Positions 1 to 8,343 of a DNA stretch of 64,000 nt are shown here, piece after piece. Under the pieces are notes generated by a model. It had not been told where the DNA came from. It searched no databases and saw nothing but the letters and a program-made list of their open reading frames with translations. Position 1 is the stretch's first letter. Each line of letters begins with the position of its first letter. Position numbers and translations under genes: made by a program. This DNA comes from Wenzhouxiangella sp042310355 (lineage in GTDB: Bacteria > Pseudomonadota > Gammaproteobacteria > Xanthomonadales > Wenzhouxiangellaceae), in the NCBI RefSeq assembly GCF_042310355.1, contig NZ_JBHJMR010000006.1:1-64000 (forward strand). Reading direction: 5' to 3'.

Positions 1-32
1 TTGGACTTTGACTTTGAAAAGCGCTTTTGCTT

Positions 33-56
33 ACTTTTGTCGCGAATGACAAAAGT
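33..56. repeat. Short intergenic hairpin repeat
   Basis: ACTTTTGTC (33-41) and GACAAAAGT (48-56) form a perfect 9-bp stem with a 6-base loop. It sits in a non-coding stretch (1-185) downstream of hemJ. Similar cttacttttg/caaaagtaag palindromes are common dispersed repeats in GC-rich Gammaproteobacteria (recollection, not checked). There is no T-run, so I do not call it a terminator. I see nothing else in 57-185. Confidence 0.35.
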
Positions 57-185
57 GAGTCGCCGCAAGACCCCGCGAAGCGGGCCCGGGCGAAACAGAA
101 TTTGACTTGTCGAGGCCACCACACCGACCGGTGGCACCAACCCCACACAAGCCCCGGTCGATGCCGACCCGGCAGTTGAGCCAAT

Positions 186-605
186 TCAAAAGGGTTTGAC
201 GATCACCAGCACCACGATGGCAATCAGAAACACCGCCGGCACTTCATTGAACAGTCGGTACCACTTCGAGCTGTGACGGTTGTCATCGCGGGCGAAGACC
301 CGCACCAGGTGCCAGCACCAGGCGTGATAGGCGATCAGGCCGGCCACCAGTACCAGCTTGGCGTGCATCCAGCCGCCGGTGGACAGGTGCCAGGGCTCGC
401 CGATGAGGGTGGCCAGGCCGAAGCCGACGGCCAGCGCGCCGCCGATATGGGTGATGCCCAGCAGGCGCTTTTGCATGACCTTGAGCAGCTCCAGCGTGCG
501 GCCGGTGGGGTTTTCCGTGGCGTAGACGAACAGGCGCGGCAGGTAGAACAGGCCGGCGAACCAGGTGACGACGAAGACGACGTGGAAGGCTTCGAGCCAG
601 CGCAT
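186..605 (-). CDS. hemJ: Protoporphyrinogen IX oxidase HemJ-type membrane protein
   Basis: The product is a 139-residue polytopic inner-membrane protein of the HemJ (former UPF0093) family. HemJ oxidises protoporphyrinogen IX to protoporphyrin IX in haem synthesis in bacteria that lack HemG or HemY. Visible family marks are the N-terminal H-V-x-x-V-x-W-F-A-G-L-F-Y-L-P-R-L-F helix, a second conserved His region (GITHIGG) and the C-terminal KWYRLFNEVP...VVKPF ending. Four hydrophobic segments are apparent. The ATG at 605 has an AGGAG six bases upstream. Longer in-frame starts up to 710 would add a Cys/Arg-rich extension not usual for the family. The gene is alone on this strand and divergent from a small transcript and erpA. 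Haem context cannot be checked because no other haem gene is in the window. Confidence 0.88.
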   Translation of the reverse strand: MRWLEAFHVVFVVTWFAGLFYLPRLFVYATENPTGRTLELLKVMQKRLLGITHIGGALAVGFGLATLIGEPWHLSTGGWMHAKLVLVAGLIAYHAWCWHLVRVFARDDNRHSSKWYRLFNEVPAVFLIAIVVLVIVKPF

Positions 606-665
606 GTGGCGCTCCTGCACAGTGGCGAAGCGTGTATTCTCGGGCATGCGCTCCCGGCGGGCAAC

Positions 666-695
666 TTGACGTCGTACCGACCGGCAATGTATAAA
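666..695 (+). promoter_or_regulatory. Predicted sigma-70 promoter for short transcript
   Basis: TTGACG (666-671) and TATAAA (690-695) are separated by 18 bases and are close to consensus. Transcription would begin near 702 and reach the terminator at 792-817 with no plausible gene between. The promoter overlaps the 5' flank of hemJ, which is read the other way. Confidence 0.5.
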
Positions 696-701
696 CAACG
701 C

Positions 702-817
702 GCACATCACGAAAAATTCATGAATTTACAACGTCATGAATCAAACAAAAATAACGTGCAGATCCATCCGGTTTGGGGCACATCATATTCAAGCGGTCGC
801 GAGACCGCTTTTTTTTT
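702..817 (+). ncRNA. Candidate ~115-nt small RNA
   Basis: This interval lies between a near-consensus promoter and a strong intrinsic terminator. It has an A/C-rich, mostly unstructured middle and a terminal GC hairpin with a long U-tail, the layout of many Hfq-dependent sRNAs. A short frame starting at 720 reads through the terminator hairpin and has no ribosome binding site, so a coding role is unlikely. It could instead be an erpA leader, but the terminator lies more than 100 bases before the erpA start and a separate CATAAT element (858-863) could serve erpA. I do not recognise the sequence as a known RNA family. Confidence 0.35.
792..817 (+). terminator. Intrinsic terminator
   Basis: AGCGGTC (792-798), loop GCGA, GACCGCT (803-809), then an uninterrupted run of T to 817. 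The 7-bp GC-rich stem plus T9 is a strong rho-independent terminator on the + strand. Confidence 0.8.
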
Positions 818-931
818 GATCCTGACTCCTGCATTCCCTACCGTCGCCACTCTGCGGCATAATTGAAGCCGCGGTGAGCAATCGCCATATCAACGTTGTC
901 CAACGCAGCAGTTGACCGGAGAGTTCTGCCA

Positions 932-1273
932 ATGCCTGAATCCGAACCCATGATCTTCACGCCCTCGGCCGCGGCGAAGGTGCGCGAGCTGATTCTCGAC
1001 GAGGGCAATCCCGAGCTCAAGCTGCGCGTCTACATCACCGGCGGCGGCTGTTCCGGATTCCAGTACGGTTTCACCTTTGACGAGCAGGTCGAGGACGGCG
1101 ACGTGACGGTCGAGCGCGACGAAGTCACGCTGGTGGTCGATCCGCTCAGCTTCCAGTACCTCGAGGGTGCCGAGGTGGACTACAGCGAAAGTCTCCAGGG
1201 CGCGCGTTTCGTCATCCGCAACCCCAACGCCGCGACCACCTGCGGCTGCGGCTCTTCCTTCGGCGTCGCCTGA
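932..1273 (+). CDS. erpA: Iron-sulfur cluster insertion protein ErpA
   Basis: The product is a 113-residue A-type carrier (HesB/IscA/ErpA fold) that passes Fe-S clusters to apo-proteins, in E. coli notably to IspG/IspH. The three cluster-ligand cysteines are present: Cys40 in GGGCSGF and Cys104 and Cys106 in the C-terminal TCGCGSSF. The GNPELKLRVYITGGGCSGFQ stretch and the FDE that follows are typical of ErpA rather than IscA. The start is the ATG at 932, preceded by CGGAGAG eight bases upstream. An upstream in-frame TTG at 896 lacks a binding site. No isc or suf gene is adjacent, as is usual for the stand-alone erpA. Confidence 0.93.
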   Translation: MPESEPMIFTPSAAAKVRELILDEGNPELKLRVYITGGGCSGFQYGFTFDEQVEDGDVTVERDEVTLVVDPLSFQYLEGAEVDYSESLQGARFVIRNPNAATTCGCGSSFGVA

Positions 1274-1353
1274 ACTCCCCGTCGGCGCCCGCCCGGAGCT
1301 GAGCCGAACCGGCGGACTGGCGCCCGATTGTCGATTCGTGTTATCACGGCGGC

Positions 1354-2166
1354 ATGACCATCCTGATCGTTCTCATCGGCCTGCTGCTGAGCCACTATTT
1401 CACCGCGCTGGGTCGATGGCGTGACTTCGGCTGGCTGCTGTGGCCCACCCGGCAGCTTCGGTCGCGGTTTCCCCAGCAGCACTGGCTGACGCTTGCCGCC
1501 GTCATCGCCACCGCCGTGGCGGCTGCCTGGCTGGCAACGGCCGTGGCCACGCTGTTGCTCGGCAAGCCGGGCGGCGCGCTGCTCGCCCTGGCGGCCTTCA
1601 TCTACACGCTCGGCCCGCGCGATCTCGATCGCGACGTCAAGCTGCTGCTCGATGAACCGGAGCATGCCGACGGCCGCGAGGCGGCGCAGGCCCTGGGTGT
1701 GAGCAATGACGCTTCGGCCGCGTCGTCCGGCGCGGCGGTGGTTCAAGCCGCCCGCACGCGCTGGTTCGGCATCCTGTTCTGGTTCACGCTGCTGGGGATT
1801 CCCGGTGCACTGCTGTATCGCCTGTGCCAGAAAGCGATGCAGACGGAGGGCCTGTCCGACGAAGAACGGGACTGGCTCGCCCGCCTGCGCTGGGTCCTCG
1901 AGTGGCCGGTGCTGGCACTGATGACCGTGGCGCTGGGCCTGGTCACCGACCTCGACCGGGTCGTGCAGGCCTGGAAGCACTACCACCGCGATCGGGCCTG
2001 GTGGATCTTCTCGCCGCGCCTGATCGACGAAGTCATGGCCAGCGTGCTCGTTGATGCCCAGTCGCGCCCGGCGGGCCTGACTCGCGGCCACCAGCTGGCC
2101 TGGCGCATGCTGGTGCTCTGGCTGGTGGTGTTGAGTCTGATGCTGATTGCGGGATGGATCGTGTAG
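1354..2166 (+). CDS. ampE: AmpE-like regulatory membrane protein
   Basis: The product is a 270-residue integral membrane protein of the AmpE family, related to CobD/CbiB. AmpE was described as an inner-membrane signalling modulator linked to AmpD and beta-lactamase induction; its biochemical role is poorly defined. I see an N-terminal hydrophobic segment, helices around 45-80, the family signature YTLGPRDLDRDV near residue 90, further helices near 135-155 and 190-205, and a hydrophobic C-terminus. The usual partner ampD is not adjacent here. An AmpD-like amidase lies separately at 37695-38273. The gene follows erpA by about 80 bases on the same strand. Confidence 0.82.
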   Translation: MTILIVLIGLLLSHYFTALGRWRDFGWLLWPTRQLRSRFPQQHWLTLAAVIATAVAAAWLATAVATLLLGKPGGALLALAAFIYTLGPRDLDRDVKLLLDEPEHADGREAAQALGVSNDASAASSGAAVVQAARTRWFGILFWFTLLGIPGALLYRLCQKAMQTEGLSDEERDWLARLRWVLEWPVLALMTVALGLVTDLDRVVQAWKHYHRDRAWWIFSPRLIDEVMASVLVDAQSRPAGLTRGHQLAWRMLVLWLVVLSLMLIAGWIV

Positions 2167-2219
2167 AGTCTTCGATTGGCGGTTTGGACGCCGCTCGTCC
2201 CGAGGTACCCGGCGAACTT

Positions 2220-2285
2220 GGGAAATCTCAAATTCCAAGCACCAAGTACCAAACAAATTCGAATGACCGAAATTCGAATGATCCA
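2220..2285. repeat. Patchy A-rich intergenic repeat
   Basis: An A/C-rich patch with iterated words such as AAATTCCAAGCACCAAG and a doubled AAATTCGAATGA lies in the 250-base gap between ampE and the amidohydrolase. Its base composition is unlike the surrounding GC-rich genes. Similar strings recur in intergenic DNA of many environmental bacteria (recollection). I see no gene in it. Confidence 0.45.
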
Positions 2286-2417
2286 GACGGATGCATCGTC
2301 GCTTGACCGCCGTGCTGCCGTAGGGAGGGCATCCGCTTTGGCCGGCGCTCGGCGGTAAAACGTGGGCACCATGATTCACAATGAAGTCTTCAATCGTGCT
2401 TTCTGGAGGATAGAGTC

Positions 2418-3710
2418 TTGAATCGCTTGTTGATGTTTGTCGGATTGATCCTGTGTTCCGGACTGGCCATGGGCGAGACCTGGGTGCGTTGCGGGGGTGT
2501 GGTCGATGTCGAGGCGGGGGAGCGGCACGGGGCACATACCGTCATCATTGACGCGGGCAAGGTTTCCGAACTGCGTTCGGGCCACCCGCAATGGGGTGAC
2601 GACGTGGAGCAGGTGGACCTGTCTGCGCTGACCTGCCTGCCCGGCCTGATGGACATGCATACCCACCTGACCTCGGAGTCGAGTCCCTCGTCCTACATCG
2701 AGCGGTTCACGCTCAACGAGGCGGACGTCGCCCTGCGCGGGGCGCGCTACGCTCGCAAGACGCTCGAGGCCGGATTCACGACGGTGCGCGACCTGGGCGA
2801 CTCGTTCAATGCCTCGATCGCGCTGCGCGATGCGATCAAGGACGGCGGCGTGCCGGGACCGCGTATCTTCACCGCCGCCAAGTCCCTGGCGACCACCGGC
2901 GGTCACGCCGACCCGACCAACGGCTGGCGCTTCGACCTGGCCGGCGATCCCGGGCCGCGCGAGGGTGTGCTCAACGGTGCCGCCGAAGCCAGGGCGGCCG
3001 TGCGCCAGCGCTACAAGGACGGGGCCGACCTGATCAAGATCACCGCCACCGGCGGGGTGCTCAGCGTGGCCAGCAGCGGCGACAACGCGCAGTTTAGGAT
3101 GGATGAACTCGAAGCGGTCATCGAGACCGCGGCCGACTACGGCATGCACGTGGCCGCGCACACGCACGGCGTCGAAGGGATGCGGCGGGCGGTCGAGGCC
3201 GGCATTCACTCGATCGAGCACGGCACCTACATGAGCGACGAGATCATGGAGCTGATGATCGACAGGGGCACCTGGTACGTGCCGACCATCTCGGCGGGCA
3301 AGTTCGTCGCCGAGAAGGCCGAGGTCGAAGGCTATTTCCCGCCGGTGGTGGCCGACAAGGCGCGCCGCATCGGTCCGATCATCCAGCAGACCTTCGAACG
3401 CGCCCACGCCGCGGGAGTGCGCATCGCTTTCGGAACCGACTGCGGCGTGTGCCCCCACGGCAGCAACGCCAGCGAGTTCGGCTACATGGTCGAGGCAGGC
3501 ATGAGCCCGGCCGACGCCCTGCGCACCGCCACCATCCACGCCGCGGCGCTGCTCGGTCGCGAAGACGAACTGGGCCGCCTCCAACCCGGCTACGCCGCCG
3601 ACCTGATCGCCGTCGAGGGCAACCCGCTCGAAGACGTGGGTGTTCTCAACGATCTGCGCTTCGTGATGCGAGATGGGGCGGTGTTTGTCGATCGATCGGC
3701 GGAGGATTGA
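2418..3710 (+). CDS. Secreted metal-dependent amidohydrolase
   Basis: The product is 430 residues: a signal peptide (about 1-20, hydrophobic core ending SGLAMG), then an amidohydrolase-superfamily barrel of the imidazolonepropionase/Xaa-Pro dipeptidase-like group. Metal-site features in order are the HxH in DMHTHL (near residue 77), a Lys in DLIKITATGG that is carbamylated in relatives, AAHTHG, SIEHGT and the catalytic Asp in FGTDCGV. Family members hydrolyse peptides or cyclic amides in the periplasm; the substrate here is unknown. The TTG start at 2418 has a good GGAGGA seven bases upstream. The gene stands alone, followed by a large inverted repeat. A second secreted amidohydrolase is at 38468-39802, also repeat-flanked. 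Confidence 0.8.
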   Translation: MNRLLMFVGLILCSGLAMGETWVRCGGVVDVEAGERHGAHTVIIDAGKVSELRSGHPQWGDDVEQVDLSALTCLPGLMDMHTHLTSESSPSSYIERFTLNEADVALRGARYARKTLEAGFTTVRDLGDSFNASIALRDAIKDGGVPGPRIFTAAKSLATTGGHADPTNGWRFDLAGDPGPREGVLNGAAEARAAVRQRYKDGADLIKITATGGVLSVASSGDNAQFRMDELEAVIETAADYGMHVAAHTHGVEGMRRAVEAGIHSIEHGTYMSDEIMELMIDRGTWYVPTISAGKFVAEKAEVEGYFPPVVADKARRIGPIIQQTFERAHAAGVRIAFGTDCGVCPHGSNASEFGYMVEAGMSPADALRTATIHAAALLGREDELGRLQPGYAADLIAVEGNPLEDVGVLNDLRFVMRDGAVFVDRSAED

Positions 3711-3714
3711 AGAA

Positions 3715-3938
3715 GCAAAACCTTGGAAACGCAAAGACGCCAAGCAGCAAAGAGCGCAAAGAAAAAATCTGAAACCACTGAATACACCGAAGAACACCGA
3801 AGACAAAAATTTTTTAGTTAGTTCCTGAAATCCTTTATTCGGTGCATTCAGTGTTTTCGGTGGTTACATTCATTTTTGGTCTTTCACTTTGCGTTCTTTG
3901 CGTCTTGGCGTCTTTGCGTTTCAAAGGTTCTGATTTTT
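3715..3938. repeat. Nested bimodular inverted repeat, copy 1
   Basis: The outer arms read AAACGCAAAGACGCCAAG... (3727-3762) and, inverted, ...CTTGGCGTCTTTGCGTTT (3884-3931). The inner arms read GAAACCACTGAATACACCGA... (3771-3803) and, inverted, CGGTGCATTCAGTGTTTTCG... (3839-3866). The two arm pairs are nested around an A/T-rich centre. It fills the space between the convergent amidohydrolase and attH-like genes. Related copies are at 37541, 38287, 39845 and 48443, with half-arms near 51683 and 53922. Confidence 0.85.
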
Positions 3939-3947
3939 TGAACGTCT

Positions 3948-5063
3948 CTAATCCGCATAGCCGCTCAGCTCAAGGTAGCCTCGACCCAGCGACTCCCCCG
4001 TCCGGGTATCCCGCACCCCGACCGCGCCTTCCCAGTAGCTGACCGCACCTCGCCAGAGCTGCTTGTCGAAACGGGCGTTCACTTCCAGCGACAGGTCTTC
4101 GGAGGGCACTTCGACCGTCCATTCGACCGGCCAGCGGTTGCCGGCATCGTCGCGCCATTCGCGCCCGGGCGTGGCGGTGAAGTCGTCCGGCCCGAGCGTG
4201 CGCGCGTTGCCGTCGGGGTGGACCACCTTGCCGGCGGAAAAGCGGGCGGCTTCGCCGGCGTCCGTGCGCAGGCGATAGACCATGAGGTCGCGTCCGTCAT
4301 CAAGCTGCAGCGAGAACCAGTCCCAGCCGGCCAGGTTTCCGGACAGCTGGCTCGAACCCCATTCGCGGTCGAGCCACGCCAGGCCCTCGACCGGCGTTGA
4401 AGCATCGCCGAGGCGGATGCTGCCGGAGGCTTTCAGCCGCGTGAGCGAATAATAGTGCGAGGCGTTGCCCGCCTGCGGGCCCTTGCGGCTGTAGCCGTCA
4501 TCGCCCTGCAGCACGACCGGGCGGGTTTGCTCCAGGCGCAGGTCGAGCCCGAAATCCCCGGCATCGGCCTCGAGTTCGAAGTGCTTCCCGCTTCGTCGCA
4601 CCGTCCAGTCGCGCAGCCACCAGCGCTGTTCGGTGGCGCCGGCCAGGTCCAGCGCGCCGCGCGCGAAGCGCTCCTCGCGGTGAAAGACCCGTCCTTCGAT
4701 ATCGCTGAGCGCCAGGTGGGCCATCCAGACCGCGTCGGTCGCCCAGGCCGAGTCCGGCCGGGGGCCGTGATCGAGTTCGAAGCGGAACAGCGTGAACTGG
4801 AAGCCCCAGGGCCGGCCCTCGGGACCGTCCAGGTTGCCGGTGAAGTACCACCACTCGTTGCGGTAGCCCGGGTGAGCCGCGTGATCGGCCGGGAACTCGA
4901 ACGGTCTCGGTGAAGTGACCTGTCGGAACGACTCCGGGGCGTCGTTGAGCAGGCCGCGCGTGCTCAGGCTGCTTTCGGGAGTCGCCTCGGGCAGGGTGCG
5001 CCAGACCAGCCAGGCGACCAGGGCGAGGGTGATGGCGCAGATCAGCAGGAGGTCGCGGCGCAT
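3948..5063 (-). CDS. AttH/CrtC-type lipocalin-like membrane-anchored protein
   Basis: The product is 371 residues: an N-terminal hydrophobic anchor (residues 5-22) followed by an AttH-like (hydroxyneurosporene synthase/CrtC-related, lipocalin-like) beta-barrel. Recognisable pieces are HPGYRNEWWYFTGNL, WGFQFTLFRFELD, the central WLDREWGSSQL segment and GWDWFSLQLDDGRDLMVYRLR. Such proteins are encoded with ABC exporters (AttEFGH) and are thought to bind a hydrophobic ligand on the outer face of the membrane; no activity is proven. The start ATG overlaps the permease stop by one base (TAATG), so the three genes form one translationally coupled operon: ATPase, permease, AttH-like. The gene ends against the nested repeat at 3715-3938. 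Confidence 0.78.
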   Translation of the reverse strand: MRRDLLLICAITLALVAWLVWRTLPEATPESSLSTRGLLNDAPESFRQVTSPRPFEFPADHAAHPGYRNEWWYFTGNLDGPEGRPWGFQFTLFRFELDHGPRPDSAWATDAVWMAHLALSDIEGRVFHREERFARGALDLAGATEQRWWLRDWTVRRSGKHFELEADAGDFGLDLRLEQTRPVVLQGDDGYSRKGPQAGNASHYYSLTRLKASGSIRLGDASTPVEGLAWLDREWGSSQLSGNLAGWDWFSLQLDDGRDLMVYRLRTDAGEAARFSAGKVVHPDGNARTLGPDDFTATPGREWRDDAGNRWPVEWTVEVPSEDLSLEVNARFDKQLWRGAVSYWEGAVGVRDTRTGESLGRGYLELSGYAD

Positions 5064-7489
5064 TACTCCCCCTTCAGCTCCGGGGCCGGGTCGCGTCGTC
5101 CGATGCGCCAGGCCGGGTACAGTCCGGCGAGCAGTCCGCAGACCAGGGCCAGCGGCAGCATCACGGCCACCGGGGTGAGCGGCCAGGACAGGGGCAGGCT
5201 CCAGCCGAAGGCGCGCGGCTGGATCACCAGCGAAAGCCCCAGGTGGATGGCGACCGAAAGCGGCACGGCCACCAGGGCCGCGGCCAGGGCCAGTCCGCCG
5301 GTCTGGCAAACCACCAGGGCATGGAGGCCGCCCCGGGTCAGGCCCAGTGCGCGCAGCGTGGCGTAGTCGCGGCGCCGCTCCAGGCCCAGGGCCAGCAGCG
5401 CACTGACCAGGGCGATGACGGCGATGATGGCCACCAGCGCCGCCAGGGCCCAGGAGATGCGAAAGGTGCGATCGAATACGGCCAGGGTGGTCTCGCGCAC
5501 CGACTCGCGACGCGTGAGCTGCAGGTCGGAGTCGATCGACTGCAGGCGCCGGGCCAGCGCCGCCTCGTCGACGGTCGCGTCGTAGTAGAGGCCGAGGCTG
5601 TCACGCCGGGCATCGTCGAATGCTTCTCGGTACAGCGCGGCGTCGATGGCGATGCTGCCGCGCTCGCTGGCATAGTCGCGATAGATGGCCGCAACCGGTC
5701 GCTCGAGGGCGCCTTCGGGCGTGGCCAGGCTGATCGTCTCGCCCACGGCCAGGCCATGGCGCCGCGCCAGCGGTTCGGAGACCACCACCGCTTCGCCGGC
5801 GCGAAAGGCCTCGAAGGCTGCTTCGGCGTCCCCGGCGAGCCATTCGAAGCCGGCCCAGGCGCGCGGCGGCAGGTCGTAGGCGATCAGGTCGCGGCCATCG
5901 TCGATCCGCACGCGGCGCGCGCTGGAGATGGTCTCGATGCCCGGCAGTGCGCCCACGCGCTCGACCGTGGCGGGTTCCAGACCGCCCTGGCTGGCGGTCA
6001 CGTAGCTGTCGGCGCGCAGCAGCCGGTCGATCCAGTCGTCCACCGCGGCGCGGAATCCCAGCACCATCATCGCCAGGCCGGCGGCCAGGGCCAGCGCCAG
6101 GCTGAGCGCGGCCAGCGCCGGCCGGATGCGTTTCTCGCCGGCCAGCAGCAGGGCCAGCGCGCGGGCCGGCAGGCGGCGGGGTGCGATGCGGCGCAGCGTG
6201 CCGAGCAGCAACACGCCCAACCAGGGCGCGAGCAGGGCGAAGCCGCCCAGCGCGAGGAAGAGCGCGGCGAATGCCCCCGGCAGGCCGCTGCTGGTCGCGA
6301 CCCCGACCGCGGCCAGGCCGAGCAGCGCGGCGGCCGTCGCCAGGCGGCGCAGCGGATGCGGGTCGGGCGTCGCGGGCTGGCGCAGAACCCGTCCCGGCGG
6401 AATGCGTCGGGCCTCGCGCAGCAGTCCGGTGACGGCCAGCTGCGCGGCGGCCACGGCGATCGCCGCAATCAGCGCGTAAAGCCCGAGCGTGGGCTGAACG
6501 CCGGCGCTGGTGAGCAGGCCGTAGAGTTCGAGCACGGGGGTGCGGACCATGTCGACCAGGCGATCGGCCAGCAGCGTGCCCAGCACCAGGCCGGCCAGCG
6601 CACCGATACCGGCCAGGACCAGCGTCTCGGCCAGCAGCAAGGCCGTGATCCGGCCGTGGGTCACGCCGACGGCGCGCAGCATCGCAAGGCTGCGGCGTCG
6701 CTGCACCAGCAGGAATGAGAGCACGCTGAAAATCACGAACAGGCCCACGGCCAGGCTGATCAGGCCCATCGCCGTGAGGTTGGCGCGCATGCCCTGGGTG
6801 AGGCTGGCCGCCGAAGCGCGGCGTTCGTCGGCGTCGCTGAGCTCGATCGACTCGGGCAGCTGGCGCTCGAGCCAGTCGCGCGCTCCCGCGGGTGCGTCGA
6901 TCCAGCTCAACTCGCCCCGGCGGTCAACCAGCGCCTGCAGCGTGGCGATGTCCATGAGCAACCGGTCGTCCAGGCCCGGTCGCGGAGGCAGCGCCTCGGT
7001 GAGCTCGATTTCGAGCGTGCGTTCGCCCAGGCGAAGCGCCAGGGTGTCGCCCGGCGATTTTCCCAGGCGCTCGAGCGTGGCCGGGCCGGCCGCCGCAACC
7101 GGGCCGCTGCCGAGCAGCTGGGACAACAGCGCCGGTGGCAGCAGCCCGCGGCCGTCTCCGGAGAAGGGATCGATGCCCAGCAGCTCGAGGGTGCTGTCGT
7201 CAAAGCGAACGCGCTGGCGCAGCACGGGCGTTAGCGGCGGGGCGCCGTCCGCGCGGGCCAGTTCGGCGTAGACGCGCTCGTCCAGCGGGCCGTGGGCAGC
7301 CGACACGCGGACGCTGTTGCTGCCGACCAGGGCCCGGCTGGCGCCGTCGAGCGAATCGACCAGCACGTCGCGCATCAGGGCCACGCCGGTCATCACCGCC
7401 ACGCCGGCGGCCATGCCGGCCAGCGCCAGGAACAGCTGCCCCGGATGCTGCCGGAAGAACCGGCGCGAGGATTGCAGCAGCAGGCGCAT
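5063..7489 (-). CDS. ABC transporter permease, duplicated FtsX domains
   Basis: The product is an 808-residue permease of the MacB/FtsX (AttF/AttG, YbbP-like) class. It has an N-terminal membrane helix, a periplasmic domain (about 40-250), three helices with an FtsX core around 255-380, further helices near 385-475, a second periplasmic domain (about 490-690) and a final FtsX core of three helices to the C-terminus. This duplicated eight-to-ten-helix plan is usual for YbbP and for AttFG fusions. Such permeases are thought to move or extract lipids or lipoproteins by mechanotransmission rather than classical transport. The ATG at 7489 overlaps the ATPase stop (ATGA) and the stop overlaps the next start. 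The substrate is unknown. Confidence 0.83.
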   Translation of the reverse strand: MRLLLQSSRRFFRQHPGQLFLALAGMAAGVAVMTGVALMRDVLVDSLDGASRALVGSNSVRVSAAHGPLDERVYAELARADGAPPLTPVLRQRVRFDDSTLELLGIDPFSGDGRGLLPPALLSQLLGSGPVAAAGPATLERLGKSPGDTLALRLGERTLEIELTEALPPRPGLDDRLLMDIATLQALVDRRGELSWIDAPAGARDWLERQLPESIELSDADERRASAASLTQGMRANLTAMGLISLAVGLFVIFSVLSFLLVQRRRSLAMLRAVGVTHGRITALLLAETLVLAGIGALAGLVLGTLLADRLVDMVRTPVLELYGLLTSAGVQPTLGLYALIAAIAVAAAQLAVTGLLREARRIPPGRVLRQPATPDPHPLRRLATAAALLGLAAVGVATSSGLPGAFAALFLALGGFALLAPWLGVLLLGTLRRIAPRRLPARALALLLAGEKRIRPALAALSLALALAAGLAMMVLGFRAAVDDWIDRLLRADSYVTASQGGLEPATVERVGALPGIETISSARRVRIDDGRDLIAYDLPPRAWAGFEWLAGDAEAAFEAFRAGEAVVVSEPLARRHGLAVGETISLATPEGALERPVAAIYRDYASERGSIAIDAALYREAFDDARRDSLGLYYDATVDEAALARRLQSIDSDLQLTRRESVRETTLAVFDRTFRISWALAALVAIIAVIALVSALLALGLERRRDYATLRALGLTRGGLHALVVCQTGGLALAAALVAVPLSVAIHLGLSLVIQPRAFGWSLPLSWPLTPVAVMLPLALVCGLLAGLYPAWRIGRRDPAPELKGE

Positions 7490-8178
7490 CAGCCCGGGTG
7501 CAGGCGGCCGCCGCTGAGCTGGTACTGCCGGTCACAGACGGCGGCGGCTTGCGGGTTGTGGGTGACCAGGATCAGCGCGCAGCCGCGCTCGCGGGTAATG
7601 CGATCGAACAGCGCCAGGACGCGTTCCGCGCTCGCTTCGTCGAGGCTCCCGGTGGGCTCGTCGGCCAGCAGCAGCCCGGGGTCGTGGACCAGCGCGCGGG
7701 CGATGGCCACGCGTTGCTTCTCGCCGCCCGAGAGTTGGCCGGGCATGCTCGCGAGCAGGGGCGTGATGCCGAGCATGTCGGCGAGTGAGCGCAGCGACGC
7801 GTCGTCGTCCAGGCCGTTGAGCCACAGTGGCAGCTCGATGTTTTCGCGCACGTTCAGCGAGTCGATGAGATTGAAGTCCTGGAATACCAGGCCGATGTTG
7901 CGAGCGCGAAACCGGGTCAGTCCCGGTTCCGGGAGCGCGTCGAGGTCATGGCCGAGCACCCTGACCCGGCCCCGGTCGGGGCGATCCATGCCGGCGGCGA
8001 GGTTGAGCAGCGTGGACTTGCCCGCGCCCGATGCACCCATCACGGCGATCCGACCCCCGCGCTCGAGCTCGAGGTCGAGTTGCTCAAGCACGCTCACTGA
8101 CCGCTCGCCGGCGCTGAACCGGCGCGTGACGCCGCTCAGTTCGAGGGCCGGCGTCGTCGATGTCTCGTTTCGGGTCAT
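7489..8178 (-). CDS. ABC transporter ATP-binding protein, LolD/AttE-like
   Basis: The product is a 229-residue ATPase of the MacB/LolD/YbbA subgroup. Walker A is GASGAGKST, the Q-loop is in LVFQDFNLI, the signature is LSGGEKQR, Walker B is LLLADEPTG with the catalytic Glu, and the H-loop is VTHN. The start was placed at the ATG at 8178 (MTRNETST...). In-frame codons upstream would add a long extension without homology and run into the panD promoter. It is the first gene of the three-gene operon and energises the permease just downstream. The 5' end is divergent from panD, about 130 bases from its predicted promoter. Confidence 0.87.
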   Translation of the reverse strand: MTRNETSTTPALELSGVTRRFSAGERSVSVLEQLDLELERGGRIAVMGASGAGKSTLLNLAAGMDRPDRGRVRVLGHDLDALPEPGLTRFRARNIGLVFQDFNLIDSLNVRENIELPLWLNGLDDDASLRSLADMLGITPLLASMPGQLSGGEKQRVAIARALVHDPGLLLADEPTGSLDEASAERVLALFDRITRERGCALILVTHNPQAAAVCDRQYQLSGGRLHPG

Positions 8179-8307
8179 GGCCGGGCAATGCTCGCGAAAA
8201 GCTGTTGGCATTATGTAGGAACCGGCATCAATGGCGGGGGAACTTTCGAGGGCGCGTCGCCTCAAAAGCATTGTGTGCTGCGAGTTGTGATGCGAATAAG
8301 CTTTTTC

Positions 8308-8337
8308 TTGGCAATTGCGCATCAGCTGTGGTAGACT
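8308..8337 (+). promoter_or_regulatory. Predicted panD promoter
   Basis: TTGGCA (8308-8313) and TAGACT (8332-8337) are separated by 18 bases, and a TG lies just before the -10. Transcription would start near 8344, giving a leader of about 150 bases before the panD start. Confidence 0.45.
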
Positions 8338-8343
8338 TACCAC

